The notes under the pieces: model-generated
Seen by the model: only the letters and a program-made list of their open reading frames with translations
What the model was told of the DNA's origin: nothing
Database searches by the model: none
Translations under genes and position numbers: made by a program
From: Cheiracanthium punctorium
Taxonomy: Eukaryota; Arthropoda; Arachnida; Araneae; Cheiracanthiidae
Length of the DNA: 64,000 nucleotides
Direction: 5' to 3'
NCBI GenBank assembly: GCA_038373885.1
Contig: JAWZYV010011900.1
Coordinates: forward strand, 1 to 64,000
Shown here: piece after piece, positions 21,382-32,525 of the stretch
Position numbering within the stretch: the stretch's first letter is position 1
Layout of the letters: each line of letters opens with the position of its first letter

Positions 21382-21935
21382 CCCTACAAGGCTCAATTTC
21401 TTTTTCTGTGTCTGAAATAAATACATGTGATAATGTTAGTGATTGTTATTTGGGGAAAAATAGTTTTAAAAATAATAACCCAATATTTTACTAGAAAATC
21501 ACTTTTTATTGCAGTTTTGTATGCTGTAGGCTGGCCTTAGCTATCCTTTTTTATAATTTATTTTGAAATTTTAGTATTCAAATTATTTCTTGATAGGACG
21601 AACTCCAACATACAGTCATTTTTTCTGGGTCAAAACTCTTTGCTAACCAATTTTTTGTTTATTTTCTAAAATAAACAAAACCACCGAAAGATGACTGTTT
21701 AAATTTGAATCAGTTTTGGCAGTAATATGAACAGTAAGTACATCTACATTCAACAGCCCGAATTATATCGTTGCTATCTATGTATAAATACTCTTAAAAA
21801 CAGAAATATGTCTGTACTAGTATTTTATAAGCGTAGAAGAATAATTAAAGTATTTGTTCCACATAGGGTACCAGGTGCCCCACATAGAGTACCAGGTGCA
21901 CATAGGGTACCAGGTTCAATTCCTACGCGCCAACA
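21382..21935. mobile_element. piggyBac-B-like element, right end lost
   Basis: It follows TTAA (21378-21381) and starts CCCTACAAGGCTCAATTTC. The body aligns along about 480 bp with 30484-30960. Near the right end a 20-bp motif (cacatagggtaccaggtgc) is repeated three times (21864-21917). The expected TTGTAGGG-TTAA terminus is absent, so the copy is truncated. Confidence 0.7.
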
Positions 21936-21949
21936 TAACAACTGCTAAC

Positions 21950-22780
21950 TTTACTTTTCGCAGAAAGCCTTATACAGCAAAATTATATACGGTAAGAAGT
22001 GAGGAAAACGCATAGATATGAAAAATATGTATTATTTACGGAAAAAAAGCAAAACAGAAGAATGCATCAGTGATGGACATCCTCTGAGAATATTTTTTTT
22101 TTTTTTTTTGGCAAATTATGCCCCAGCATCTAATGCACCCGGGCAACATGGGGCTGCACAGATAGTAAATTATAAAAAGAAATCTAAGTAGGAATGAAAT
22201 AGGAAGCCCAGCTCCAACATGGCTTAAGTCCATATCACCTGCTGAATTTTGTTAAGTCCGAGAACAGATAAATCCCACTCTAAGATTTGTATGTTTTCGT
22301 GCATACAAATGACCTTAAAATGTCTCTATAATCTCTTTTTAACGTCAAGTCGGCTCATTGTCTTTTTTTCCAGTTTTCAAACTTTTTCTTGTTCCTTTTC
22401 GTCAGTGAAATTCCGTCGTCATTTTTGAACGTTCACATTCTCTCTCAGAGGAAAAAAAAAAAAAAAAAAAGGCCTCACAAAGTATTTTTTTCTCAGTAGA
22501 CGTCAGTCTCCAAGATTCCGTCTGACGCTTGCAAGAATTAACTCTCTTAATCCGCTTAATTCGGTCTGGTAAAAATTTGTGGTTAATTTGGCACGTGACC
22601 TTCGAACAGAATTTTCATTCTTAACACTCTTTGGTTAAGTTGTAAAGCACAAGTGTGGCGTCGAGGGAGGGGGGGGGGGTCCCACCCTAAACTGAAAATA
22701 GCTTTTTGAACATTTTTTTTTCTCTGAAACTTCGAAGAGAAACTTCCTCTTTCGATATGTCCCCCCCTCCCCCCCCCAAA
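21950..22780. other. No recognised gene
   Basis: Contains T runs (22090-22109), an A run (22451-22470) and a G run (22670-22679). Nothing with coding or repeat boundaries was resolved. Confidence 0.35.
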
Positions 22781-22784
22781 AAAA

Positions 22785-23133
22785 AAATATAAATAAATAA
22801 ATAAAATAAAATAAAAATAAAACAATACATAAATAAATAAATAAAATAAAAATAAAAACAATACATAAATAAAATAAAATAAAAATTAAAAAATAAAACA
22901 ATACATAAATAAAATAAAATATAAAGCAATGCATAAATAAATAAATTAAAAAAAATTAAAAAAAAAAAAACAATACATAAATAAATAAAATTAAAATAAA
23001 AATAAAACAATAAATAAATAAAATAAAATAAAAAATAAAACAATACATAAATAAATAAAAAATAAAACAATACATAAATAAATAAAATTAAAATAAAAAA
23101 AATAATAAATAAAATAAAAATAAATAAATAAAT
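22785..23133. repeat. (AATAAA)n low-complexity tract with CAATACATAAATA units
   Basis: About 350 bp of AAATA/AAAT repeats with an irregular higher-order unit containing 'caatacataaataaa' repeated at least seven times. It generates long Phe/Tyr/Ile-rich minus-strand frames that are not genes. Confidence 0.9.
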
Positions 23134-23152
23134 CAGTTACGATATACTCTTA

Positions 23153-23490
23153 CCCTTTGACGCGCGGTGGTTGTGCCGTGAAACCACCTTGTTTCCGCGC
23201 TTTCACTGCTAGTCGTAAATAAACCTGTTTAAATTGTTCCCAGAGCTGAGAAAGTGCAGCCGTTTGCCATCGATCCATTTAACTACCAACAGCATGTCGG
23301 TCGATCGAATCGCCCATCTGGCGCAGCACAAGCTCAAGAAGTTTTCTGACACAGCTGACTGTGCGGCAGCGAAGAAAACTTCTTGAGCTCTGTGGCGCCA
23401 GATGGGCGACTCGATGAAACGTCCTGTTGCTGGTAGTTAAATGGATGGATGGCAACGGCTGCATTTTTTTCAGGGTTGGGCAGTCCATCC
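23153..23490. mobile_element. Diverged piggyBac-A relative (copy 4)
   Basis: It starts CCCTTTGACGCGCGG and carries the family's palindrome in altered form: 'gtttgccatcgatcc', 'taactaccaacagcatg' and inverted 'ctgttgctggtagttaa'. The centre lies near 23345-23370. The arms are conserved as a palindrome although the sequence differs from the other copies. The right terminus was not found. Confidence 0.6.
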
Positions 23491-23896
23491 AATTGGTATA
23501 CTATATCGACGTGAAGGGCTGTGTTGAGAAACATAAGCGTAGAGTGACCTAAAATTTTGGTGTACCCATATCATCATTCAAAAAGACGCAACGTAGAAAA
23601 CTTCACCTTTGACCCAATGTTACTTCCCAGATTAGTTCTCCGCCGGTACCCATAGAGGCAGCGCTGTGTCCCAGCGGGGGCATTCAAAGAACCATTATAG
23701 GAAGGAATATTATTCGAATTAGAAGAGTCTTCCACATTATGTTTTTTTTTGGATGATGAAAGAGAGCAAGTTAAGCACGCGTTCAATCTTGGAAATGAAC
23801 ACGTTCAAAAAAAAGAACGGGACCCATTTCTAATAATATGCTTTGTTTTACTCACCGCCCCTCTGAAGCTTTTCGAGATTCGCCAGTGCTCTGCAA
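23491..23896. other. No recognised feature
   Basis: About 400 bp without gene, between piggyBac-A copy 4 and hAT-G. Confidence 0.3.
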
Positions 23897-24100
23897 CAGG
23901 GCGCGATTATGACCAACAGGGGCCCCGGGCATTGATGAATTTGGCGGCACCCCCCATCTATAAAATTTGTTTTATTTTTCATAAAAAATTTTGATATGTA
24001 AAAGAATATTTCAGAACAACATTTGGAATTGGGGGGGGGCCTTTTCGAGCCTGGGGTCCTGTACAAAATCCCGATTTGCCCATGCGATAATAAGGCTCTG
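23897..24100 (-). mobile_element. hAT-G MITE copy 1
   Basis: Ends are CAGGGCGCGATTATGAC and inverted CAGAGCCTTATTATCGC. Perfect target duplication CTCTGCAA at 23889-23896 and 24101-24108. The 204-bp body contains the family's 'ggggccccgggcattgatgaat' and 'aaatttgttttatttttcat' blocks. It provides the empty-site sequence for HINE-1 copy C. Confidence 0.88.
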
Positions 24101-24115
24101 CTCTGCAACCTTTAA

Positions 24116-24608
24116 CCCTTTGAGGCGCAACTCTTTCCCATTGCTGGAAAAAGGGCAGCCGTTGCCATCGCTCGACTTAACTACCAGCAAGATGGCAGAC
24201 GATCGAAACGTTCATCGCGTGCCACAGATCTAGAGACCCTTTTTTGACGACAGCTGGCTGTGCCGCACAGCCAGCTGTCGTCAAAAAAGGCACGCGATGA
24301 ACGTTTCGGTCGTCTGCCCTCTTGCTGGTAGTTAAGTCGAGCGATGGCAACGGCTGCCCTTTTTCCAGCATTGGGCAATCTACCCAGCTTTCCTCCTATT
24401 TTTCCATTTTTCAGCAGATGTCAGTGCTGTTAAAAAGAATCGTGACAATTTTTTTACGGGAAAGGACGTGCTAAAAAGTAAAGGATTCTCGTGGAGCTGT
24501 GTCACCCGCAACTATTTTTATAGAAATCCAGTCTATTCTTCGTGACTGACAACAGTCAAAACGTCAGAAATTGGTGTTCCCAGAGCGGGAACACTGCGCG
24601 TTAAAGGG
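24116..24608 (-). mobile_element. piggyBac-A MITE copy 5
   Basis: TTAA at 24112-24115 and 24609-24612. CCCTTTGAGGCGCAA at the left and inverted CCCTTTAACGCGCAG at the right, so the copy is reversed relative to copy 1. The palindrome centre (CAGCTGGCTGTGCCGCACAGCCAGCTG region, about 24249-24276) is complete. It lies 7 bp from the hAT-G target duplication. Confidence 0.87.
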
Positions 24609-25062
24609 TTAAAAGCAAACCCCATGATGCTAAACACTCGGAAAAATGCTTCTTCACCCTGTACACTATGGACTCATACTAACAGGCAAGCTGCATGTCT
24701 CGTGGAACTTTCAGAAAAAAATTCATAAACACAAAAATCCTCTTCAAATTGGACCAAAAGGAGTTACCTATTCAGGGAACTATAGCATATTCCGTTGTTT
24801 AATCTATTTTTCCTGAGTGTTCCGTACAGGTTCATCGTTTGCGACAGCCGACAATTAACAGTTTAGCTTGTAAAGGGGCATTCTTAATTTTTCGGAGCCT
24901 CTAGCGCATCTAAATTAATCTTCATCCACCTAAAATAAATAACTTCGTACTCAATTTTTATTATAGTATACCCAATCGAATTTCATGCTTTTCTGGAAAT
25001 GGCGCAGAAAATTTTCGCATTCGAACGATTTCGTTTTGTGTAGTCGGTACCTCTTCCATTAA

Positions 25063-25679
25063 CCCTCTGACTGCTCAATTTTTGGACCAAAATCGCTTCA
25101 AAAATTGTGTAATATTTTTTTTTTTTCATATTTCAAATCTATATACATTGGAGAATTGAAGTGTGCATTTTTACTTTCTTGAAAAGATTTTAAATATAGA
25201 TTTTTATCATGAGAAACTAAGCTTCAGAAAAACCAATTTCAGATGTTATTACATAAAAAAATTTTTTAAAATAAATTTCAATTGAATTACAGTTAATTTC
25301 CGTTTATTACATAATATAAGAAAATGCACCACGGCCTAACGCTTTGCAGGTTTATTGAATCATGGTCAGATTCATCGCCGTTGGAGGAGCAGTCCAAAAA
25401 ATCTAAATCACTATCACTAACAAAACTAACATCTCTTTCAGAATCTCATAAATCATCCGTAATATATACTCTGTCAATTGCTGAACGATTTCTACCAACC
25501 ACTTCTGATTAGACAAGGCGGCAAACAAGTGAAGTTAGAGCATTACATACCGAGTATTATCTTCAAATGACGCAATTTAGTGGACGACTAACGACATGTG
25601 TTGGTCAATTTGCTCCATTTGAGCAAATTTTGCTACATTTGAGTTGCCCGTGGAAATCGCGGGATGATCAGCCAGACGG
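25063..25679. mobile_element. piggyBac-K element, 617 bp
   Basis: TTAA at 25059-25062 and 25680-25683. Ends CCCTCTGACTGCTC and inverted CCGTCTGGCTGATC (11 of 14 identical). It contains a degraded acidic reading frame (25329-25508, minus) that resembles the N-terminal region of piggyBac transposases, so it is probably an internally deleted derivative of a once-autonomous element. Positions 25152-25226 give the uninterrupted form of the site where HINE-1 A sits at 22-884. Confidence 0.7.
25329..25508 (-). pseudogene. Acidic N-terminal remnant of a piggyBac-like transposase
   Basis: The minus frame reads RNRSAIDRVYITDD, one stop (25446-25448), then DSERDVSFVSDSDLDFLDCS and SNGDESDHDS before ...SVRPW and a stop. 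A Ser/Asp/Glu-rich segment of this kind precedes the catalytic domain in piggyBac-type (DDE_Tnp_1_7) transposases. The catalytic domain is absent. Family assignment rests mainly on the TTAA/CCC element that surrounds it. Confidence 0.45.
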
Positions 25680-25683
25680 TTAA

Positions 25684-26194
25684 CCCTTTGAGGCGCAACC
25701 CTTTCCCAATGCTGAAAAAAGGGTAGCCGTTGCCATCGCTCGACTTAACGACCAGCAAGATGGCGGACGATCGAAACGTTCATCGCGTGACACAGATCTA
25801 GAAACCCCTTTTTGACGGCAGCCGGCGGTGCTCGCGCACAGCCAGCTGCGTCAAAAAAGGATTTCTAGATCTGCGGCACGCGATGAACGTTTCGATCGTC
25901 CGCCATCTTGCTGGTAGTTAAGTCGAGCGAAGGCAACGGCTGCCCTTTTTTCAGCATTGGGCCATCGATGCAGCTATTTTCGCATTCTTCCATTTTCCAG
26001 CAGATGCCAGTGCGGTTAAAAATAATTGTGACCCTTTTTTGACGGGAAAGGGCGTGCTAAAAAGTAAAAGATTCTCGGGGAGCTATGTCACCCGCAACTG
26101 TTTTTATGGAAATCCAATCTATTCTTCGTGACTGGCAACAGTCAAAACGTCAGAGTTTGGTGATCCCAGAGCGGGACCACTGCGCGTTAAAGGG
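25684..26194 (-). mobile_element. piggyBac-A MITE copy 6
   Basis: Left TTAA (25680-25683) is shared with the right side of piggyBac-K; right TCAA (26195-26198) is one change from TTAA. CCCTTTGAGGCGCAA and inverted CCCTTTAACGCGCAG ends, complete palindrome. The shared site implies insertion into the existing duplication of K. Confidence 0.85.
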
Positions 26195-26560
26195 TCAATG
26201 CTTCAGCAGACGATTACTTTAATTTAAAAAAGAATTAAACCATATTACCTGGAAAAACTATTTTAAAGGAATTGGAATACCCAATTGTGTGACGTCATTT
26301 TCACTCGAAAAAGGTCATTTTGTCAAGCAAATGATTCACTTTTTTGACTCTCGGGAATAAAATGGAGCTGAAAAGAGCGAAAAATCGCCCAAAAATGAGG
26401 ATACGGGTGGATTTTCAGTGTAGCCCAGATAGTTTTCTATATTTTTATACCTGATTATAAAAGGTTTCAAGCGGATCGTACAAACGGCGTGAATTTTATG
26501 ACAGTTTTGACAATAACTTTTTAATCTGTTTGGATGGATGACTGTAAAAGTTTCGTTTTG

Positions 26561-27380
26561 AAGTGGTCGGACCAGAATTGTTAAAGAGTGAGTGAGTCTG
26601 GGATCAGCGGAACTACATAGTAGGATTACGTGTTCTAAAAGGCTGTTCAAAAGTTGCATGATTTTCAAAAGGAACAGCCTTAAAGTAATGCTTTCCAAAC
26701 TAGCGATGTTCTGGTGGCAGCACGTGGAAAGTGAAAAGACGTCCTGATTTTTACCTATCTGTCCTGTTGTCCCCAAAGAACCCTAAAATGTCCCGCTTTT
26801 CCATTCCTGTCCCGCCAAAGTCCTTCTTTATGAAAAATAAATAAATGTAAAATAAATTTGGCAGGGAAAATCGCATGAAAATGATTGTGTTACTTACAAA
26901 GTTTTTTGTTACTTGTATTTGACGTCGTTTCTGTTTTATTGATGAAAATGATAGTCTTAATGACTATGTCATTTTATCTCTCACCCACTTTATTGAAATT
27001 TGTCCCTAAAATATGTCCCAAAAATGCGACATAATTTTACATATATTTAAATACTATTAGTTCACAACAGCTTTAATCTATTGTTAAGTAAATTATTTAG
27101 TAAACTGTAGAATATGCTTCACATGTATTTTTCTATAAATAGGTTACAATCATAAAAATTTCGACAGCTTAAGAAAATTGTTGAGTATTGAATTGTTTAT
27201 TTTTTTACTGTGCAATGTCTTATCCTCCTGAATTCTGTATCCCTCAATAAACAAATGACATAGTCAATAAAAATCGTTTTAATATGGCAATAATGAAACT
27301 AAAATATTAGAGGGGATCCAGGGGGGTCTTCCCCTGACGAGGCTCGAACAGCTGAGTTATATTATAATATGTATTAATAC
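26561..27380. other. No recognised gene
   Basis: AT-rich DNA with short stretches repeating 'cctgtccc' and 'tgtccc' (26753-26830). No domain-bearing frame. Confidence 0.35.
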
Positions 27381-27549
27381 CAGGCGCGTAGCCAGGAAAA
27401 TTTTTCGGGGGGGGGGGATATGCGCCTGGAAAAAATTTCGGGGGGAGGGATATGAACTTATATGTGTATAATTAGACGGAATTTCATCACTAATCCAAAA
27501 ATTTTGGGGGGGGGGATATCGGGATATACCCCCCCTGGCTACGCCCCTG
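27381..27549. mobile_element. hAT-S subfamily 2 MITE, copy a
   Basis: CAGGCGCGTAGCCAGGAAAA and inverted CAGGGGCGTAGCCAG ends. Perfect target duplication ATTAATAC at 27373-27380 and 27550-27557. The body ('ggatatgaacttatat', 'gacggaatttcatcactaatcc') differs from S but matches, inverted, the copy at 51516-51659. Confidence 0.88.
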
Positions 27550-27557
27550 ATTAATAC

Positions 27558-28509
27558 ATACCTATAATGAATGGATGGTGATTCTATAGATATTGTTTGA
27601 AAGCAAATTCTTTTGGAAATTTATCCAAAAATTAACAATAAAATTATTTAAAACCCACGTTCATATAATAGGCCTATTTTATTTGTATATTCGCTATATT
27701 TTTTCTTCAGCTCATTCTCATAGAATTAGAAAATCAAACTATGTGTAGAAAAAAACACCTTGGGGAGGGGGGGGGTGTTGTTCGGGATTAATTTTTACCC
27801 CCTTCCGACTCTGCGGTTTAGAAGTGTCCCGACTTTCAGTTCTGAAAAAAAATGGTCACTTCAAGCACGCGATTCGGGCATTTGCCCCAGAAAGTAACTT
27901 TTTTTTTTTTTTCCGGGCGACTTCCGATAAAACTTTCGTGGTGGCATGGAAAACACGTATCTCTTGTTTTATTTATTTATTTATTTATTTATTTATTTTT
28001 GGCCAAAGAGATGCGCGCGCGCGCGCCCTTACATAAACCAACTAATTGGCGAACCAGTTTTTTATAGCTAGTTTTCTTTTATTATGCAACTCCCCTTTGA
28101 ACCCAGCGGATTTTCTTTTATAATAAATAAACAAATCTTTCCAGAAGAGGTGGAAGGAAGAGAGCGCCCAGAGAAAAGAAAAATAAATAATAATAATAAA
28201 AAAAATAAAAACTCGTCCTGTTCGAGTGTATGTTTCTTGGAAAAGATCAATAATCGCTGAGGATTATTGAACCGCTTTTTGGGCCACGTATGTTTTGGTG
28301 ATGGTGGTTTTTTTTTTTTTTTTGTTTTTTTTTTTTCACTTTGCCCAACCTATGACGGGTGCTGTGGGTCGGGGAAATCCAGGAAAAACATGCCCAAGGC
28401 CGCTCCCACAGTACTTTATTACTAGGCTCGTTTTTTTTTAATTGGGTGCCCCTCCTATCACCCCTTCACAACTTCGGGTCATGTTTTGTAAATCTGCGGA
28501 CAATATAGA
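27558..28509. other. No recognised gene; simple repeats
   Basis: Contains an ATTT microsatellite (27969-28000), a GC run (28014-28026), T runs (28310-28336) and AT-rich DNA. Short frames only. Confidence 0.4.
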
Positions 28510-28518
28510 CATGGGCGC

Positions 28519-29050
28519 TAGAGATGAGACGGGCTCAGCCCGAGCCCGAACCGGGCTCGGGCTCTGAAATTCACAATTGTGTTCGGGCTCGGGCTCATGA
28601 AAAATATCTCCTTTTTTGAACATACTGCTTGAAACAGATTTTAAAAAGTGATTTGTGAGGAAAATAAAAGCACTTATAAAAGATAAATAAACAAGTAAAA
28701 ATAGCGGCACGGGCGCCTAGAAGGTGTGTGAAGCTCTTTGGGTATTTTAGAACGGCGGTTTATATTCCTTAGTTAGTCATGAGATCCGACATTTTTTGAT
28801 AAAAAGATGAATACAGAGAATTAGAAAGTGCATTGAGAGTTTGCAACTATATTTGTCTTTAATTTGCACAAATGGCAAAATTTATTGTGTTCTATCAATG
28901 AAGTAATTGGATTTTTTTAAATCTTTAGCTGAACTTTCGGGCTCGGGCGGGCTCGGGCTCCGACTTAAATAATATGGCTCGGGCTCGGGCGGGCTCGGAT
29001 GAAAAGTCCTCGGGCTCGGGCTTCAAAAAATGAGCCCGAACTCATCTCTA
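28519..29050. mobile_element. hAT-Q copy 2 (532 bp)
   Basis: TAGAGATGAG at both inverted ends, with CGGGCTCG-rich subterminal arrays. Perfect target duplication ATGGGCGC at 28511-28518 and 29051-29058. It is longer than copy 1 by extra AT-rich core sequence. It inserted across the left junction of the next element. Confidence 0.9.
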
Positions 29051-29057
29051 ATGGGCG

Positions 29058-29578
29058 CAGGGTGCGAACTGAACATCGAACTGCATTTTCTCCAGGGGGG
29101 GGGGACATTTGAAAGTAAACATTATCCAGGGGGGGACACTTGAAAAGAAGGAGGGAAGGTGCAAATGCTTCCCTCACATGATATTACTTGACAAATGCAG
29201 TCGCCGACACGTGTGAGAACTGACTTATATTCAAGCAAAAGTCCTAGATTGTTTGTTCTATGGAATCACAGATACACAATCTACATATAATGTACCTTTA
29301 TTGGAAGCCACCCTTGAGGGTTTTTAGCTTAGAAAAGAGACGAAATTTTAAGGCAGTCGCCTTAGAGTACAGTAACAAACGATAACATACAACCTTCATT
29401 TTAACTTCTTGACTTCCCAATTTGAATCCCAAATCTTCCCTCACGAGTTTAATATTTTTTTCAGCAGGGGATAAATAGTATCCCTGGCAGGGATCCATTA
29501 AGATTTCTCTAGCCAGGGATATTACATTCTTCAGCCGGGGACGATCCCCGGCATCCCCCCCCGTCAATTCGCACCCTG
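29058..29578. mobile_element. hAT-R (CAGGGTGCGAACTGA)
   Basis: Inverted ends CAGGGTGCGAACTGA / CAGGGTGCGAATTGA. Its target duplication CATGGGCG is found at 28510-28517 and 29579-29586, with hAT-Q copy 2 between the left duplication and the element body. So R came first and Q later landed on its first base. Non-coding. Confidence 0.82.
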
Positions 29579-29790
29579 CATGGGCGCCCATAAAGTTTTT
29601 CTAGGGGAGGGCAAACTTCAACAACAACAACAAAAAAAAAAAAAAATTCTAAGGGCTGCGGGCACATTTCAAACGTGTAGCAATTTCAGTTCTGAATTTG
29701 TTTTGCAATGTCATTTTGTGTGCATCATAAGGCTTTATACTAAAAGTCTAGAAGGGGGGGGGCAAGTGCCCTACCTACCTCCCCCCTTAA

Positions 29791-30157
29791 CCCTTTGAGG
29801 CGCACCTTTCCGAATGCTGAAAAAAGGGCAGCCGTTGTCATCGCTCGACTTAACCACCAGCAAGATGGCGGACGATCGAAATGTTCATCGCGTGCCACAG
29901 ATCTAGAGACCCTGTTTTGACGCAGCTGGCTGTGCCCTTTTCACAGCGTTGGGCAATCTATCCAGCTGTTCTCGTCTTCTTCCATTTTTCAGCAGATGTC
30001 AGTGCTGTTAGAAATAATCGTGACCATTTTTTTTAAGGGAAATAACGTGCTAAAAAGTAAAGGATTCTCGTGGAGCTATGTCACCCGCAACTATTTTTAT
30101 AGAAATCAAATCTATTGTTCGTGACTGGCAACAGTCAAAAAGTCAGAGTTTGGTGTT
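29791..30157 (-). mobile_element. piggyBac-A MITE copy 7, one palindrome arm deleted, right end lost
   Basis: TTAA at 29787-29790, then CCCTTTGAGGCGCAC. After the first arm (ending near 29935) the sequence jumps to the family's unique part ('ttgggcaatctatccagctg'), so the second palindrome arm is missing. The copy breaks off at 'gagtttggtgtt' without the terminal inverted repeat. Confidence 0.78.
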
Positions 30158-30479
30158 TATTTTTTCGAGTGCATGTTTTACACCGAATATAACATGGTTA
30201 ATATAAAAATTTTTAAATAGACATTACAAATATGCACTACATTACGAAAGATAATTATTATCAATTATTTATTTGAAGTTTTCGATATATTTTACAGTAA
30301 AAAAGTTATATATTTTCTTAAAATCTTAATCTTCTTTGTCACGTGACATGAAAAGTTCATTGTATTCATCCTCGTTTATATTTTCGGGAATGTCATCTTC
30401 ATTGTCACTTTCTTCTAATCATAAAAAGTCATCTTCTATTCCATATTTTGCATGTGATATTCCACATCTTTTGAATGAA
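30158..30479. other. AT-rich interval with an acidic minus-strand reading frame
   Basis: The minus strand reads EESDNEDDIPENINEDEYNE before a stop near 30328, with a stop and apparent frame change upstream. It resembles acidic transposase N-termini but is too short and broken to assign. It abuts the TTAA of the next piggyBac-B element. Confidence 0.25.
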
Positions 30480-30960
30480 TTAACCCTACAAGACTCAATT
30501 TTTTTTCTGTGTCTGAAATAAATACATGTGATAATGTTAGTAATCATTATTTGTGGAAAAATAGATTTAAAAATAATAAACCTATTTACTAGAAAATCAT
30601 TTTTTTTTATTTCCGTTTTGTATGCAGTACACTGGGCCTTAGCTATACTTTTATGGTATTTATTTTGAAATTTTAGTATTAAAATTATTTCTTGATGGGA
30701 CGAACTCCAACACACAGTCATTTTTGCCAGGTCAAAGCTCTTTGCCAACTATTTTTTGATGATTCTCTAAAATAAGCAAAACCACGTTCGAAAGATGACT
30801 GCTTAAATATCAGTCAGTTTTGGCAATAATATGAACAGTAAGCCTGAATTATATCGTTGCTATCCATGTATAAATGCTCTTAAAAACCGACAGATGTCTA
30901 TACTAGTATTTTATACACGTATACAGGAATAATTAAAGTGATTGTTCCACATAGGGTACC

Positions 30961-32174
30961 CAGGGCCCGATTATGACCAAGAGGGACCCCGAGGCATTGA
31001 TGAATTGGGGGGGGGGCACTCTATGAAATTTGTTTTATTTTTCATAAAATTTTGATATTAAAAAAATCTGGAGTGACTCATCTCGACTTTCCGAACACTT
31101 ACGATTAAGATCAGTACCAAGCACTTAAATAAATTTCAATCGATGAATAATTCAAACATATATACCAAATTGAAACTCAATCGAATGCGCCGTTTAAACG
31201 CTTGCGCACTTTCAAGAATTTCTCCCCATATGCCATTATGCCATAACATAAAAGAAAGTTTTGTCGTAGCCCTTTAGGAGAACTATAAGTCCTATACACA
31301 CCAAAATCAATACCGGTCTTAGGATGGTGGTTTATAACATGTATACCGAATTTGAGCTCAATCGAATGTATCGTTTAAACGCTAGTGCACTTTCAAGAAA
31401 TTCCCCCCATAGGCCATAATGTAAAAGAAATCTTTGTCGTAGCCCTGTAGAAAAACTATTAAGTCCTATACACACCAAAATCAATACCGGTCTTGCAAAG
31501 GTGGTTTATAACATGTATACCCAATTTGAGCTCAATCCAATCTACCGTTTAAACGCTAGCGCACTTTCAAGAAATTCCCCCCATAGGCCATAATGTAAAA
31601 GAAATCTTTCTCGTAGCCCTGTAGAAAACCTGTAACTCCTATACACACCAAATCAATACTGCTCTTAAGATGGTGGTTTATAACATATATACCTAATTTG
31701 ATCTCAATCGTGTGTATCGTTTAAACGCTAGCGCACTTCAAGAATTTCCCCCCCATAGGCCATAATGTAAAAGAAATCTTTGTCGTAGCCCTGTAGAAAA
31801 ACTATAAGTCCTATACACACCAAAATCAATACCGGTCTTGCGACGGTGGTTTATGACATATATATCCAATTTGAGCTCAATCGAATGCTCCGTTCAGGAG
31901 CTATCGTGTTCACTCACATACACACAAACACACATACACACACACACACACATACACACATACATACATACATCTCGTAAAAATAGCATAAATGGATTCA
32001 GAAGCCCTCAAAACGTGTAAAAACACCAAAATCTCGAAGTCGAATTTTTTCATTATTACAATACTTTCCTTACATGGTACATGTTCGGAAAGTAAAAAGA
32101 CTATTTCAGAACGTAATTTAAAAGTGGGTGCCCTGGGCAAAGTCCCGATTTGCCCATGCGATAATAAGGCTCCG
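30961..32174 (-). mobile_element. hAT-G MITE copy 3, split by HINE-1 C
   Basis: 30961-31059 and 32094-32174 together make a typical hAT-G (CAGGGCCCGATTATGAC ... inverted CGGAGCCTTATTATCG). The flanks AGGGTACC (30953-30960) and ATGGTACC (32175-32182) form an 8-bp duplication with one mismatch. The split occurs within 'attttgatat ... atttcagaac', continuous in copies 1 and 2. Confidence 0.82.
31060..32093 (-). mobile_element. HINE-1 copy C
   Basis: Inverted copy with A run plus TCTGGAGTGACTCA hairpin relic at the left, CGACTTTCCGAACA subterminal repeat (31083-31096), five tandem units, AC microsatellite (31920-31970) and TTCGGAAAGT terminus at 32093. Longest tandem array of the six copies. Confidence 0.8.
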
Positions 32175-32525
32175 ATGGTACCAGGTGGGTTGTAGGGTTA
32201 ACAATTATTTCTGGTTTTATTTCACTTCAAGCTGTAATCAATTCACTGATTTTGGTTGGGAAAAATATATGGTGCTTGTTATACAGCACTTATTGCTTGA
32301 AAATAGTAAGTCATAATGTCCTAAATTACGGGTGCGTGTTATATTTGAAAGAGCGTGTTATCCGCCGAGATGTATAGTAAATGCAGATACCATCTTAACA
32401 GTGCTGGCAGTTTAGGGGATTGGTAGCCAGCGTGACAAAAAATTTGTGGGGGCGAGTTGGGGGGGGGGGGACAGCCAATTTAAGAGTAGAAAAGGACTTG
32501 ATTTGATTTTAGTGAGAAATTCGAG

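Larger units (their letters stand above)
24860..26560 (-). repeat. Family J dispersed repeat, split by piggyBac-K and -A
   Basis: 24931-25045 and 26200-26560 align in order with 61258-61648 and, inverted, with 45913-46330 and 53590-54010. Conserved blocks are 'aacttcgta.tcaatttttatta', 'gtcaagcaaatga.tcacttttttgactct' and 'tggattttcag'. The class is unknown. The gap is filled by two TTAA elements that share a middle TTAA. An open frame at 26336-26776 (-) crosses J and is not a gene. Confidence 0.6.
30484..32197. mobile_element. piggyBac-B-like element, interrupted by hAT-G and HINE-1
   Basis: TTAA at 30480-30483 and 32198-32201. Perfect 8-bp ends CCCTACAA / TTGTAGGG. The body 30484-30960 aligns with 21382-21890. 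A hAT-G MITE sits at 30961-32174, itself split by HINE-1 C. Without insertions the element is only about 500 bp and is non-coding. Confidence 0.8.

Noticed and set aside
22583..23070. Long minus-strand frames (up to 127 codons) rich in Phe/Tyr/Ile
   Set aside because: They are the translation of an (AATAAA)n low-complexity tract.
26336..26776. 146-codon minus-strand frame
   Set aside because: It runs across family J repeat and flank. The other J copies (45913, 53590, 61258) do not keep the frame.
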